A stretch of 22,119 nucleotides of DNA from VBAS01 sp964508655 (GTDB taxonomy: Bacteria; Bacteroidota; Bacteroidia; Chitinophagales; Chitinophagaceae), in the NCBI GenBank assembly GCA_964508655.1, contig CAZDUO010000066.1, forward strand, positions 1 to 22,119, in the 5' to 3' direction. A program made the translations under genes and the position numbers. Of this stretch, positions 6,652-14,067 are shown piece after piece; position 1 is the stretch's first letter, and every line of letters begins with the position of its first letter. Below the pieces are notes generated by a model, which saw only the letters and a program-made list of their open reading frames with translations, did no database searches and had not been told where the DNA came from.

Positions 6652-6957
6652 ATGAAGCATAAAATAAACGCCGCCTTTCAGTTTGTGCCGCTTGCAAATA
6701 AAACAAAATCATTTGCCCTTATAGACCGGGTGATAGAGTTGATTAAAGACAGCAGACTTGAATATGAAGTTACTCCATTCAATACAGTAGTAAATGGCAG
6801 CATGAAACAGGTAATGAAATTGGCAGATAAAATTTATACTGTTTGTAATAAACAGTTTGCCGATGGCGACTACCTATTAAATATTCAAATACATTTTACC
6901 AACAGGAACAACTGCATTTTTAAAGACAAGTTGAAAGCTAAAAGCACCAGGGCTTAA
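6652..6957 (+). CDS. Small MTH1187/YkoF-type protein (thiamine-binding-like fold)
   Basis: This 101-residue protein matches the general pattern of the MTH1187 (DUF77) and YkoF group. It has an N-terminal strand (INAAFQFVPLA), a helix (SFALIDRVIELIKDSRL), then YEVTPFNTVVNGSMKQVMKLADK, and a final strand (YLLNIQIHFTNR). The segment with Y-E-V-T-P and a following G is the most recognisable feature. Some family members bind thiamine or its precursors; others have no known ligand. It begins 4 nt after cobT and overlaps cobS by one base, so it is part of the B12 cluster. A role in binding the lower-ligand base or a ribazole intermediate is only speculation from position. Confidence 0.72.
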   Translation: MKHKINAAFQFVPLANKTKSFALIDRVIELIKDSRLEYEVTPFNTVVNGSMKQVMKLADKIYTVCNKQFADGDYLLNIQIHFTNRNNCIFKDKLKAKSTRA

Positions 6958-7718
6958 TGAAAAGGGAACTGCAAATATTTTTAACTGCCATTATGTTCTA
7001 CACCCGCATCCCGGTGCCGCGGTGGGTAAACCATGATGCGGAATATGTAAACAAGGCTACTAAATATTTCCCGCTGATTGGGTGGATAGGGGGCGGGGCA
7101 GCCGCATTGGTGTTTATGGGAGCACATTATCTTTTCAATCATTCTATCGCTATTTTACTTTCCATGATAGCCTCCGTGTTGTTGACGGGTGCATTTCACG
7201 AAGATGGTTTTGCCGATGTATGCGATGGCTTTGGCGGCGGATGGACAAAAGAAAAGATTCTGCTGATAATGAAAGACAGCCGCATCGGCGCCTATGGCGT
7301 TATTGGCATTTGCTGTATTTTGCTGCTGAAATTCGCCCTGCTCTTGTCCCTGCCGGTGCCGGATATGTGGAAAATGTTAATTGCCGCACATAGCTTTTCA
7401 CGGCTATGTAGTGTATTCATGATAACCACCAGCAGCTATGTAAGGGAAAATGATGACGCCAAAGCAAAACCACTGGCAAAAAAAATTACACCTGCAGAAA
7501 TTATTCCCGCGGCTATTTTGGGGTTAGTGCCATTGTTATTGTTCAACACACTTAACATTTTACTGGTTTTACTGTTACCACTGGCAGGCTGTTTTTATCT
7601 GCGCTGGTATTTTCATAAATGTATTGGCGGCTACACCGGCGACTGCCTCGGTGCGCTGCAACAGGTAACGGAAGTTCTGTTTTATTTAAGCATCATTGCC
7701 GTATGGAAATTTTTCTGA
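6957..7718 (+). CDS. cobS: Adenosylcobinamide-GDP ribazoletransferase (cobalamin synthase) CobS
   Basis: CobS is an inner-membrane enzyme that joins adenosyl-GDP-cobinamide to alpha-ribazole (phosphate), completing the cobamide. The 253-residue protein starts with the family-typical FLTAIMFYTRIPVP. It has HEDGFADVCDGFGGG at 81-95, bearing the acidic DxxxD cluster expected to bind magnesium, then MKDSRIGAYGVIG and near the C terminus GGYTGDCLGALQQVTE. Several hydrophobic spans (about 38-60, 63-80, 108-130, 178-205, 235-250) fit a polytopic protein. Its start overlaps the preceding stop by one base, and its last 16 nt overlap cobC. Confidence 0.95.
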   Translation: MKRELQIFLTAIMFYTRIPVPRWVNHDAEYVNKATKYFPLIGWIGGGAAALVFMGAHYLFNHSIAILLSMIASVLLTGAFHEDGFADVCDGFGGGWTKEKILLIMKDSRIGAYGVIGICCILLLKFALLLSLPVPDMWKMLIAAHSFSRLCSVFMITTSSYVRENDDAKAKPLAKKITPAEIIPAAILGLVPLLLFNTLNILLVLLLPLAGCFYLRWYFHKCIGGYTGDCLGALQQVTEVLFYLSIIAVWKFF

Positions 7719-8386
7719 TACGCCATACCACCCCGCTGGTGGAAAAGGGAACCTGTTATGGCCAGTCCGACCTGGAAACAGCAGATAGCTTTCACATAGA
7801 AGCAGCGCTAATAAAAAACTATATTCCTTCCACTGTGGATGCAGTTTATTCCAGCCCGCTGAAGCGGTGCAGCAGGCTGGCAAAAAAATTATTTCCTGCT
7901 CATACTATTTCCTATCACCCTGAGTTGAAAGAAATTCACTGTGGCGAATGGGAGTTGAAGAAATGGGACGAAATACCAGCGGAACCCTTGCAAACCTGGA
8001 TGGCAGATTATGTAAATATCCGTATGCCCGGTGGCGAAAGCTATCTTGACTTATTTAAACGATCAACAGATTTTCTGAAGACAATTATTTCAGCCAGGCA
8101 AAATGCCGCTGTAATTACCCATGGGGGTGTAATCAGAAGTATGCTTTCCCATATTACCGACACACCACTGGTGCAATCCTTTGAGAAATTCCTGATTGAA
8201 TATGGTTGCGTAATAAAACTCGGCTTACAGAATGGACTATTTTATTCCACCGTGCTTTATAATATTAAAAATACATTGGGGGTAGTACCATCCCCCGCCT
8301 CATTTATATGCAGTCGGTATGGCAGGTATGGTAAAGAATGCCGGGTGTTATTTTCCGTATTAACCTGCATATTTCATTTGCAATAA
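7703..8386 (+). CDS. cobC: Alpha-ribazole phosphatase CobC (histidine phosphatase family)
   Basis: CobC removes the phosphate from alpha-ribazole phosphate or adenosylcobalamin phosphate. The histidine-phosphatase motif is IRHTTP with Arg7-His8, followed by GTCYGQSDLE, SSPLKRCSRLA, HCGEWELKKWDEIP and the second histidine in VITHGGVIRSM. The ATG at 7703 places RHT at its usual distance from the N terminus. The product is 227 residues, longer than usual. After about residue 190 (NGLFYSTVLYNIKN) the sequence stops resembling the family and continues about 37 residues rich in C, S and V through a GGGGG...CCCCC hairpin (8278-8296). A one-base shift in the AAAAA run at 8267-8271 would end the gene at TAG 8283-8285, so a small indel or stop loss is possible. 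Confidence 0.9.
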   Translation: MEIFLIRHTTPLVEKGTCYGQSDLETADSFHIEAALIKNYIPSTVDAVYSSPLKRCSRLAKKLFPAHTISYHPELKEIHCGEWELKKWDEIPAEPLQTWMADYVNIRMPGGESYLDLFKRSTDFLKTIISARQNAAVITHGGVIRSMLSHITDTPLVQSFEKFLIEYGCVIKLGLQNGLFYSTVLYNIKNTLGVVPSPASFICSRYGRYGKECRVLFSVLTCIFHLQ

Positions 8387-8387
8387 A

Positions 8388-8395
8388 TACATTTG
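8388..8395 (+). promoter_or_regulatory. Possible Bacteroidota -7 box for the MarC gene (TACATTTG)
   Basis: TACATTTG matches TAnnTTTG exactly and lies 41 nt before the MarC start codon, just after the cobC stop. A TTTG occurs at 8377-8380 but is too close to act as the -33 element, so support comes mainly from the box and its position. It suggests that the MarC gene is transcribed separately from the B12 cluster. Confidence 0.4.
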
Positions 8396-8436
8396 CATCT
8401 GTTGTATAGGCTCCCGTACCTTTAAAGCAGATTATT

Positions 8437-9015
8437 ATGCAAACACGGCTTGAAGAGTTGCTTACGGTCACTTTTACTTTATTTGCCATCATTGATATCA
8501 TCGGGTCGGTGCCAATCCTGATTTCGCTGAAAGAAAAAACCGGCGGCATCCGGGAATTCAGGGCAACGCTGATCTCGGGCGGGCTGATGATTCTTTTTCT
8601 TTTTGGCGGCGAACCATTTTTGAATATGCTCGGGTTGGATAAACGTTCTTTTGCTGTAGGGGGTTCCATCGTCATTTTTATATTAGGGCTGGAGATGGTG
8701 CTGGGTCTCGAGTTTTTTAAAAGCGAAAAAGAACCCAAAGCCAGCACAGTAGTGCCGATTGCTTTTCCGCTGATTGCCGGCTCGGGTACGCTGACAACCA
8801 TCATGTCGCTGAAGGCCAACTATAGCGAAACCACCATCCTGGTAGCCATATTGCTGAACCTGGTGATAGTTTTTGTGGTGTTAAAGTCATTGAATTTCAT
8901 TGCCCGCCTGCTGGGCGCTGCCGGGTTGATAGCCGTGCGAAAATTTTTTGGCGTAATATTGCTGGCCATTGCAGTAAAGATTTTCGCAACAAATGCACAT
9001 GGATTGATTAAATAA
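8437..9015 (+). CDS. MarC-family (UPF0056) integral membrane protein
   Basis: This 192-residue inner-membrane protein of the MarC/UPF0056 family has six hydrophobic segments (about 8-28, 42-60, 68-88, 108-125, 134-155, 165-185). Family marks are the N-terminal FAIIDIIGSVPILISL, the loop-flanked GGSIVIFILGLEM and PIAFPLIAGSGTLTTIMSL near the middle. Molecular function of the family is unsettled; the link to multiple antibiotic resistance implied by the name has not held up, and transport is presumed. It has its own promoter-like box upstream and a terminator-like hairpin after it, so it appears monocistronic. Confidence 0.92.
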   Translation: MQTRLEELLTVTFTLFAIIDIIGSVPILISLKEKTGGIREFRATLISGGLMILFLFGGEPFLNMLGLDKRSFAVGGSIVIFILGLEMVLGLEFFKSEKEPKASTVVPIAFPLIAGSGTLTTIMSLKANYSETTILVAILLNLVIVFVVLKSLNFIARLLGAAGLIAVRKFFGVILLAIAVKIFATNAHGLIK

Positions 9016-9028
9016 CAAAAATTAAATC

Positions 9029-9086
9029 CCAAATTCCAAGTGGTGTTCGCGGGTTCAAATGTGGCCATGGAATTTGGAATTTTTTC
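9029..9086 (+). terminator. Rho-independent terminator after the MarC gene
   Basis: CCAAATTCCA (9029-9038) pairs perfectly with TGGAATTTGG (9068-9077), enclosing a loop of 29 nt that can form a smaller CGCGGG-type structure. AATTTTTTCTTTC follows. The stem is AT-rich but long and the T tract is good. Confidence 0.65.
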
Positions 9087-9104
9087 TTTCGAATTTTACA
9101 TTCT

Positions 9105-9176
9105 GGTCTCGTAGTACAACGGATAGTACGCAGGTCTCCGGAACCTGATATCCCAGTTCGATTCTGGGCGAGACTA
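9105..9176 (+). tRNA. tRNA-Arg (anticodon CCG)
   Basis: A full cloverleaf folds. The acceptor is GGTCTCG (9105-9111) with CGAGACT (9169-9175), a G-U pair at the end. The D stem is GTAC/GTAC around AACGGATA. The anticodon stem is CAGGT/ACCTG with loop CTCCGGA (anticodon CCG, 9138-9140). The T arm is CCCAG-TTCGATT-CTGGG (9152-9168), and the discriminator is A9176. The anticodon CCG reads CGG (Arg). CCA is not encoded, as ACAAA follows. Confidence 0.95.
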
Positions 9177-9177
9177 C

Positions 9178-9206
9178 AAAAAAGCAGCGGGATTCGCTGC
9201 TTTTTT
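9178..9206 (+). terminator. Rho-independent terminator after tRNA-Arg
   Basis: AAAAA is followed by GCAGCG (9184-9189), a GGATT loop and CGCTGC (9195-9200), then TTTTTT (9201-9206). The A run also pairs with the T run. This is a textbook intrinsic terminator. Confidence 0.92.
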
Positions 9207-9335
9207 ATTCTTTATAACCAGCCCATTCAGATTTCAGGAAATTTTTTGTGTAGCCATGCAGTGTTTCCTCTTGTTGCCGGAAAAAATTTTAATAGTAAAT
9301 TGCCATTCTGTTTTTTTCGATTAAAAAAACCTGGT

Positions 9336-9746
9336 ATGACCATGCGTATAGTAGTAATGCTGTTGTTAATTGCCTCCGTTACTCTCGTTTCCTTTGTGCA
9401 GGACAAAAAGCTTGCTGAAAGCATTAAACGGGGCGAGGAGGTATATCTGTTAAATTGCATGAACTGCCATATGATGAATGGCGAAGGACAGCCGGGTTTG
9501 TACCCGCCGCTGGCCAAAGCGGATTATATGAAAAAAGCTACGGAGAAAAAACTGATTGAAATAATCCTGAAAGGACAAAATGAAGAAATAACGGTGAATG
9601 GCAAAAAGTACAATGTGCTGATGCCACCGCAACCTTACCTTACTGATGAACAGATAGCCGATGTGCTGAACTATACCCGCAATGCATGGGGAAATAAAAT
9701 TAAAGGCACCATCACTGCCGCACAGGTAAAAGCGGAGAGAAAATAG
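9336..9746 (+). CDS. Exported class I cytochrome c
   Basis: This 136-residue periplasmic mono-haem cytochrome has an N-terminal signal or anchor (MRIVVMLLLIASVTLVSF), haem-attachment motif C41-M-N-C44-H45, and NVLMPPQPYLTDEQIADVLNYTRNAWGN with Met96 as the likely sixth ligand. The ATG at 9336 or the ATG at 9342 gives the signal peptide; an upstream in-frame ATG at 9246 would add 30 residues ahead of it and is rejected. It converges on a molybdenum hydroxylase of the isoquinoline-oxidoreductase type, a family whose periplasmic members often hand electrons to c-type cytochromes. Use as its electron acceptor is therefore plausible, though it has its own transcript on the opposite strand. Confidence 0.88.
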   Translation: MTMRIVVMLLLIASVTLVSFVQDKKLAESIKRGEEVYLLNCMNCHMMNGEGQPGLYPPLAKADYMKKATEKKLIEIILKGQNEEITVNGKKYNVLMPPQPYLTDEQIADVLNYTRNAWGNKIKGTITAAQVKAERK

Positions 9747-9770
9747 CTTTCGCCCCCCGCTTTTTCGTTT
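9728..9770. terminator. Possible terminator between convergent cytochrome c and hydroxylase genes
   Basis: AAAAGCGG (9728-9735) pairs with CCGCTTTT (9757-9764) and TTTTTCGTTTATTTC-type sequence follows. The 5' arm lies within the last codons of the cytochrome gene and the loop is 21 nt. The A-rich 5' side could also provide T residues for the opposite strand. It is the only terminator-like structure in the 41-nt gap. Confidence 0.45.
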
Positions 9771-9787
9771 ATTTCTTTTATCCGTTG

Positions 9788-11959
9788 TTATACTTCCGCC
9801 AGGTTAAACGGTAGTTTCCTGATTCGTTTCCCGGTCAAATCAAAAATGGCATTGCATAAGGCGGGCGCAAAAGGTGGCAGTCCGGGCTCGCCTACTCCGC
9901 CGGGCTTTTCATCATTTTCCATAATGTGCACTTCTATTTCCGGCGTGTCGCTGATGCGTGGCATACGGTACTGGTGAAAATTTGTTTCCACTGCCTTTCC
10001 ATCGGCAAAATGAGTTTCATGCACGGTGGCAGCGCCCAATGCCATCACAATGCTTCCTTCCACCTGCGCACGGATGGTATCGGGGTTTACATACCAGCCG
10101 CAATCCATTACCGCCCATACTTTATCTATTTTCAGTTTATTGTCTCTCTTCGAAACTTTCACCACCTGCCCCACAATGCTCCTGAAGCATTCGGTAATGG
10201 CTGCACCATAACCCTCGTTCTTGCCTTTTGAATCCCACCCGCTCACTTCACGCAATTTTTCAGCCAGCAGGCGATATCGCTCATCCGAAAAATGATTCAT
10301 GCGAAATTCCAGCGGGTCTTTTGCTGCAGTAGTGGCCAACTCATCCATAAAACTTTCGTAAGCAAACCCGTTGGTGGATGAATACACCGAGCGCCACCAC
10401 ATCACCGGTATGGGCGATTCGGTAGGTATGTCGGCAAAGCTGTAATGCGGAAGACTTTGAAAGTATGTTTCCAGAAAACCCTCGGTGGTGCTATCGTTGT
10501 AAGCGCTTTTATCCGGGTTGGGCGACCATTGATGATTCATGTTCTGCGCCGCCATCTTTGCAGCAAATGCACTGATTCTTCCGTTGTTCAGCACGGCCTT
10601 GCACTCATAAACGGCGCCGGGCCGGAATGGGCCCTGCGTCATATCATCTTCTCTTGTCCATACCACCTGCACGGGTGCATTGATTTCTTTTGAAATTAAT
10701 GCCGCCTCTGTTGTATAATCCATAAACGCTTTTCGGCCAAAACCGCCGCCGAGGAATGTCATGTTTACCGTCACATTTTCGGCAGGAAGATTAAACCGCT
10801 GCATCAAATCACTCTGTATCCAGTCAGGCGCCTGGATGGGTCCCCATACTTCAAGTTGGTTATCATGAAAATGAGCTGTGCAGGTAAGCGGCTCCATGCA
10901 GCTGTGACTTTCGTAAGGCGTTTCATAAATGGCTTCAATTACTTTATCCTTTCCTGCTTTTTCAAACACGGCATTTACATTACCGCCTGTGCGTTGTGAC
11001 AGGCCGGGTTTGTTCAGGTCTTCTTTCATCCGTGCATAAAGCTGCTCTGTGCTCACATGTTCAAAACCCGAATCATCCCATTCCACTTTCAGCAGCTTTC
11101 TTGCTTCCATTGCCCCCCACAAAGTATCGGCTATTACCGCCACACCTTCTCTTGTGGATGCGAATACCGGCATCTTCACTGTGATAACATGTTTAACGCC
11201 GGCAATTTTCTTTGCAGCCGTATCATCAAAACTTTTCACTTTGCCATGAAAACGCGGATTGCGTTCCACCACGGCATACAGCATACCCGGAAGTTTTTTA
11301 TCAAGGCCGAATTCTGCTTTGCCGTTTACTTTCATTGGTGTATCGGGCCGGGGCACGGGCTTACCCACTATTTTATAATTGTGTCTTTCTTTCAGCTTCA
11401 CGTTTTTTGGCGGGGTCAGTTTGGCTGCCTCTTCCACCAGCTCACCATAACCAAATTTTTTATTCGTGTGGCGATGAATGACTTCGCCGTTTTCGGCAAA
11501 ACATTCATCTTTGTTCACACCCCATTTTTTTGCAGCGGCTTCAATCAGCATTTCCCTTGCCGTGGCGCCGGTACGCAACAGTGTTTTGTAGGCGCCGCGT
11601 ACTGTGGAGCTGCCGCCGGTAAGCTGGCTGCCGTATTTACCTTGATGGCCGGGAGCAAAAAGAATTTTTATTTTTTCAAGACTCACTTCCAGTTCTTCGG
11701 CAATCATCTGTGGCACGGCCTGGAAAGAGCCCTGGCCCATTTCCGAACGGTGATTCAGCACTGTCACATTTCCTGCTTTGTCAATGGATATCCATGCAGT
11801 GAGTTCGATACCCATTTCATCCGCAGCCGATGCAGTCAGAATTTTTTCAGCGCCTTTGGCAAGTGCAGGAAAATAAAAACCGATGGTAAGCGCAGCGCCT
11901 GACATAGCGGTCATACGCAGAAAATATTTTCTCGATATGGTTTTTTCTTTCGTGTTCAT
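9788..11959 (-). CDS. Molybdenum hydroxylase large subunit, isoquinoline 1-oxidoreductase (IorB) type
   Basis: This 723-residue molybdopterin-cytosine-dinucleotide subunit belongs to the xanthine dehydrogenase/aldehyde oxidase superfamily. A Tat-like leader (SRKYFLRMTAMSGAALTIGF) starts at residue 9 and has Arg-Lys rather than Arg-Arg. Cofactor motifs include MGQGSFQAVPQMIAEEL, GSQLTGGSSTVRGAY, the MKVNGKAEFGLD substrate-domain start, GGGFGRKAFMDY, and near the end GGVGEPGLPPFAPALCNA with Glu about 691 at the catalytic base position. The length and single-chain leader fit the IorB subtype, which has no FAD subunit. The 2Fe-2S subunit gene ends 12 nt upstream on the same strand. The substrate cannot be told; aldehydes, N-heterocycles or nicotinate-like compounds are all used by relatives. 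Confidence 0.9.
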   Translation of the reverse strand: MNTKEKTISRKYFLRMTAMSGAALTIGFYFPALAKGAEKILTASAADEMGIELTAWISIDKAGNVTVLNHRSEMGQGSFQAVPQMIAEELEVSLEKIKILFAPGHQGKYGSQLTGGSSTVRGAYKTLLRTGATAREMLIEAAAKKWGVNKDECFAENGEVIHRHTNKKFGYGELVEEAAKLTPPKNVKLKERHNYKIVGKPVPRPDTPMKVNGKAEFGLDKKLPGMLYAVVERNPRFHGKVKSFDDTAAKKIAGVKHVITVKMPVFASTREGVAVIADTLWGAMEARKLLKVEWDDSGFEHVSTEQLYARMKEDLNKPGLSQRTGGNVNAVFEKAGKDKVIEAIYETPYESHSCMEPLTCTAHFHDNQLEVWGPIQAPDWIQSDLMQRFNLPAENVTVNMTFLGGGFGRKAFMDYTTEAALISKEINAPVQVVWTREDDMTQGPFRPGAVYECKAVLNNGRISAFAAKMAAQNMNHQWSPNPDKSAYNDSTTEGFLETYFQSLPHYSFADIPTESPIPVMWWRSVYSSTNGFAYESFMDELATTAAKDPLEFRMNHFSDERYRLLAEKLREVSGWDSKGKNEGYGAAITECFRSIVGQVVKVSKRDNKLKIDKVWAVMDCGWYVNPDTIRAQVEGSIVMALGAATVHETHFADGKAVETNFHQYRMPRISDTPEIEVHIMENDEKPGGVGEPGLPPFAPALCNAIFDLTGKRIRKLPFNLAEV

Positions 11960-11971
11960 GATAATAAATTT

Positions 11972-12445
11972 TTATCTGGATGATTGGGCCATCATTTGTG
12001 CGGCAGTTTTAATTGCTTTGCGGATGCGGGGATATGTGCCACAGCGGCAGAGATGTCCCTGCATGGCGATATCAATATCCTGGTCAGATGGATTGGGCGT
12101 TCGTTTCAGCAGCGCGGTGGCCGCCATTATCTGCCCGCTCTGGCAATAGCCGCATTGCGGTACCTGTTCCCGAATCCATGCCTGCTGCACCGGGTGAGTG
12201 TTGTCTTCAGATAGACCCTCGATGGTGATAACAGGCTGTTTACCTACAGCCGATACAGGCAGCGAGCAGGAACGTACCGGGTTGCCATTGAGCAGCACAG
12301 TGCAGGCGCCGCACTGGGCAATGCCGCAGCCATACCTGGTACCATGCAGGTGCACCAGCTCCCGGATGGTCCAGAGCAGCGGCATTTTTGCGTCGGCTTC
12401 TACTTTATATGTTTTTCCGTTGATGTTGAGGTTGTAAACAGGCAT
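11972..12445 (-). CDS. Molybdenum hydroxylase 2Fe-2S subunit, IorA type
   Basis: This 157-residue iron-sulfur subunit carries two 2Fe-2S clusters. The plant-ferredoxin-type cluster uses C40, C45, C48 and C60 (YGCGIAQCGACTVLLNG...RSC). The alpha-helical cluster uses C98, C101, C133 and C135 (QCGYCQSGQIM and LCRCGTYPRIRKA). It passes electrons from the molybdenum centre of the partner large subunit to an external acceptor, probably a cytochrome. It has no leader of its own and would be co-exported with the Tat-signal-bearing large subunit, as in other members. It is first in the two-gene operon, 12 nt before the large subunit. Confidence 0.93.
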   Translation of the reverse strand: MPVYNLNINGKTYKVEADAKMPLLWTIRELVHLHGTRYGCGIAQCGACTVLLNGNPVRSCSLPVSAVGKQPVITIEGLSEDNTHPVQQAWIREQVPQCGYCQSGQIMAATALLKRTPNPSDQDIDIAMQGHLCRCGTYPRIRKAIKTAAQMMAQSSR

Positions 12446-12704
12446 AAAATGAAGATTTAAAAAGGGAGAGTTAAGGTACTGAAATATTTTATTGTGTTGT
12501 AGAAATTTCTTTGAGTGGCAGGATTACAATCCTTACCCATAAGAATTTCATGCAGTATATAGACAAGGATGATACAGGTTGCCGGAAAGGATTCTAAAGA
12601 ACTGCTGTTAGCGAACGGCAAACCAGGTTGATAAACATCTGATAGGAAAAATATTTTTTAAGAGGTTAGAATAAAATTTTTCAAGTAATAAGAAAAAACA
12701 TAAT
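12446..12704. other. Intergenic region between the hydroxylase operon and the permease gene
   Basis: This 259-nt stretch holds no gene I can support. It must include the promoter for the two hydroxylase genes (minus strand), but no clear CAAAnnTA complement of the -7 box was found. AGGATTACAATCCT (12520-12533), an inverted repeat with 6-bp arms, is the only palindrome of note and could be an operator. No strong terminator for the permease gene was seen. Confidence 0.4.
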
Positions 12705-14015
12705 TCACCCCACCAGCATACTCAATACCATCACTCCCAGCAATCCCAGGATTGAAATAATAGTTTCCATCATCGTCCACGAAAGAAATGTTTGCTTCAG
12801 GGAAATTCTGAAAAATTCTTTGAACATCCAGAAACCCGAGTCGTTGATATGCGAACCGAATACACTGCCTGTGCCTACGGCCAGCACTAATAATTCAGGT
12901 GATACGCTGCCGCTGGCAAGCAAAGGAGAAACAATACCTGCTGCCGTAATGCCGGCCACGGTTGCAGAACCAATGGCCACCCGCAATAAGGCAGTGACCA
13001 GCCAGGCAAATACCAGCGGGTGAATGCTCCATTCTTTACTGAAAGAAGTGATGTAGGACCCCGTGCCACTGTCAACCAGCACCTGCTTAAAAACACCGCC
13101 GGCGGTAATAATAAGTAAAATGACAGCCACGCCGACAATCCCTTCATTCAGCCACAGCATCATCAGCTGCATGTTTTTTCCTTTGCGTATGCCAAGAAAA
13201 TAAACCGCCAGCAGCACAGCGAGGAGCAAAGCAACAGTGGCATCGCCGGTAAACAGTATGATTTTTTTAAAAAGCGAATCAGAAGGGAAAAAACTATTGG
13301 CAACTACCGCCAGGGCAATCAGTAAAACCGGCAGCAGTGCCAGGATAAAACTTTCAAGTATTCCAGGCAAATCCTTTTTCTCTGTTTCCGTGTTTTCCTG
13401 CATTGGCACATCCACATTCATTTTTTTCAGCACACGGCCCAGCAGTGGCCCGGCAATGATAACTACCGGTACTGAAATTACCAGTCCGTACATAAGTGTT
13501 TTACCCAAATCGGCTTTGAAAGCGCCTAATAAAAACATAGGCCCGGGATGCGGCGGCAGAAAACAATGTGTGGTGCTGAGGCTGGCCGCCATGGGTATGG
13601 CGATATATAATAATGGTAACCCCGCTGTGCGTGCAATGGAAAAAACGAGCGGAACAAGAATGACAAACCCGGCATTATAAAAAAGCGGAATGCCTACCAG
13701 GAAACCGGTGAGCAGCACCGCCCACTGAATATTTTTTATACCGAAGGAATGAATCAGCGTGTTGGCAATTTGCTTAGCCGCACCACTGAGCTCCAGGATT
13801 TTTCCAAGCACGGCGCCGAGGCAGATAATCAGCGCCACATCACCCAGTGTATTGCCTACGCCTGCCTTTACCGAATTCAATATTGCCTGCGGCTGCATAC
13901 CAAAGGCAAGCCCGGCCAGTACGGCTACAATAAGCAATGAAAGAAAAGGGCTGAGCTTTCGTGTGGTTAAAAAAATCTGCAGACCGATAGCCAGCAGAAT
14001 GATGAGCAGTTGCAT
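12705..14015 (-). CDS. GntP-family gluconate:H+ symporter
   Basis: This 436-residue polytopic inner-membrane permease of the GntP family has 12 or so hydrophobic segments. The signature STTHCFLPPHPGPMFLLGAF lies near residue 150, and FLVGIPLFYNAGFVILVPLVF precedes it. The C-terminal half contains GSATVAGITAAGIVSPLL and GSVFGSHINDSGFWMFKEFF, also family-typical. GntP proteins take up gluconate and related aldonates. It is 36 nt downstream of a lactonase gene on the same strand, and a shared transcript for lactone hydrolysis and acid uptake is likely. Substrate specificity is inferred from family and neighbour. Confidence 0.92.
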   Translation of the reverse strand: MQLLIILLAIGLQIFLTTRKLSPFLSLLIVAVLAGLAFGMQPQAILNSVKAGVGNTLGDVALIICLGAVLGKILELSGAAKQIANTLIHSFGIKNIQWAVLLTGFLVGIPLFYNAGFVILVPLVFSIARTAGLPLLYIAIPMAASLSTTHCFLPPHPGPMFLLGAFKADLGKTLMYGLVISVPVVIIAGPLLGRVLKKMNVDVPMQENTETEKKDLPGILESFILALLPVLLIALAVVANSFFPSDSLFKKIILFTGDATVALLLAVLLAVYFLGIRKGKNMQLMMLWLNEGIVGVAVILLIITAGGVFKQVLVDSGTGSYITSFSKEWSIHPLVFAWLVTALLRVAIGSATVAGITAAGIVSPLLASGSVSPELLVLAVGTGSVFGSHINDSGFWMFKEFFRISLKQTFLSWTMMETIISILGLLGVMVLSMLVG

Positions 14016-14041
14016 AATGCAGTTTTGTTTTTTTTATTCCC

Positions 14042-14067
14042 ATGCTCCCCTTCAGGGGTGGGGGTTT
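14042..14067 (-). repeat. Dispersed GC-rich palindromic repeat, copy A
   Basis: On the minus strand it reads CCCCCACCCCTGAAGGGGAG followed by CAT. CCCCT-GA-AGGGG is a short perfect stem. Its TGA (plus 14052-14054) is the stop codon of the lactonase gene, and the encoded tail is NPHP. Copies B and C share the CCCCTAAAGGG core. Confidence 0.7.

Noticed and set aside
6065..6712. Minus-strand open frame of 215 codons
   Set aside because: It is opposite cobT and the start of the MTH1187-like gene, both well supported; no family features.
8304..8819. Minus-strand open frame of 171 codons
   Set aside because: It overlaps the MarC gene on the other strand and has no recognisable domain.
11057..11902. 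Plus-strand open frame of 281 codons
   Set aside because: It lies entirely opposite the molybdenum hydroxylase large subunit, whose motifs are clear; its own product is rich in Phe, Cys and His with no recognisable pattern.
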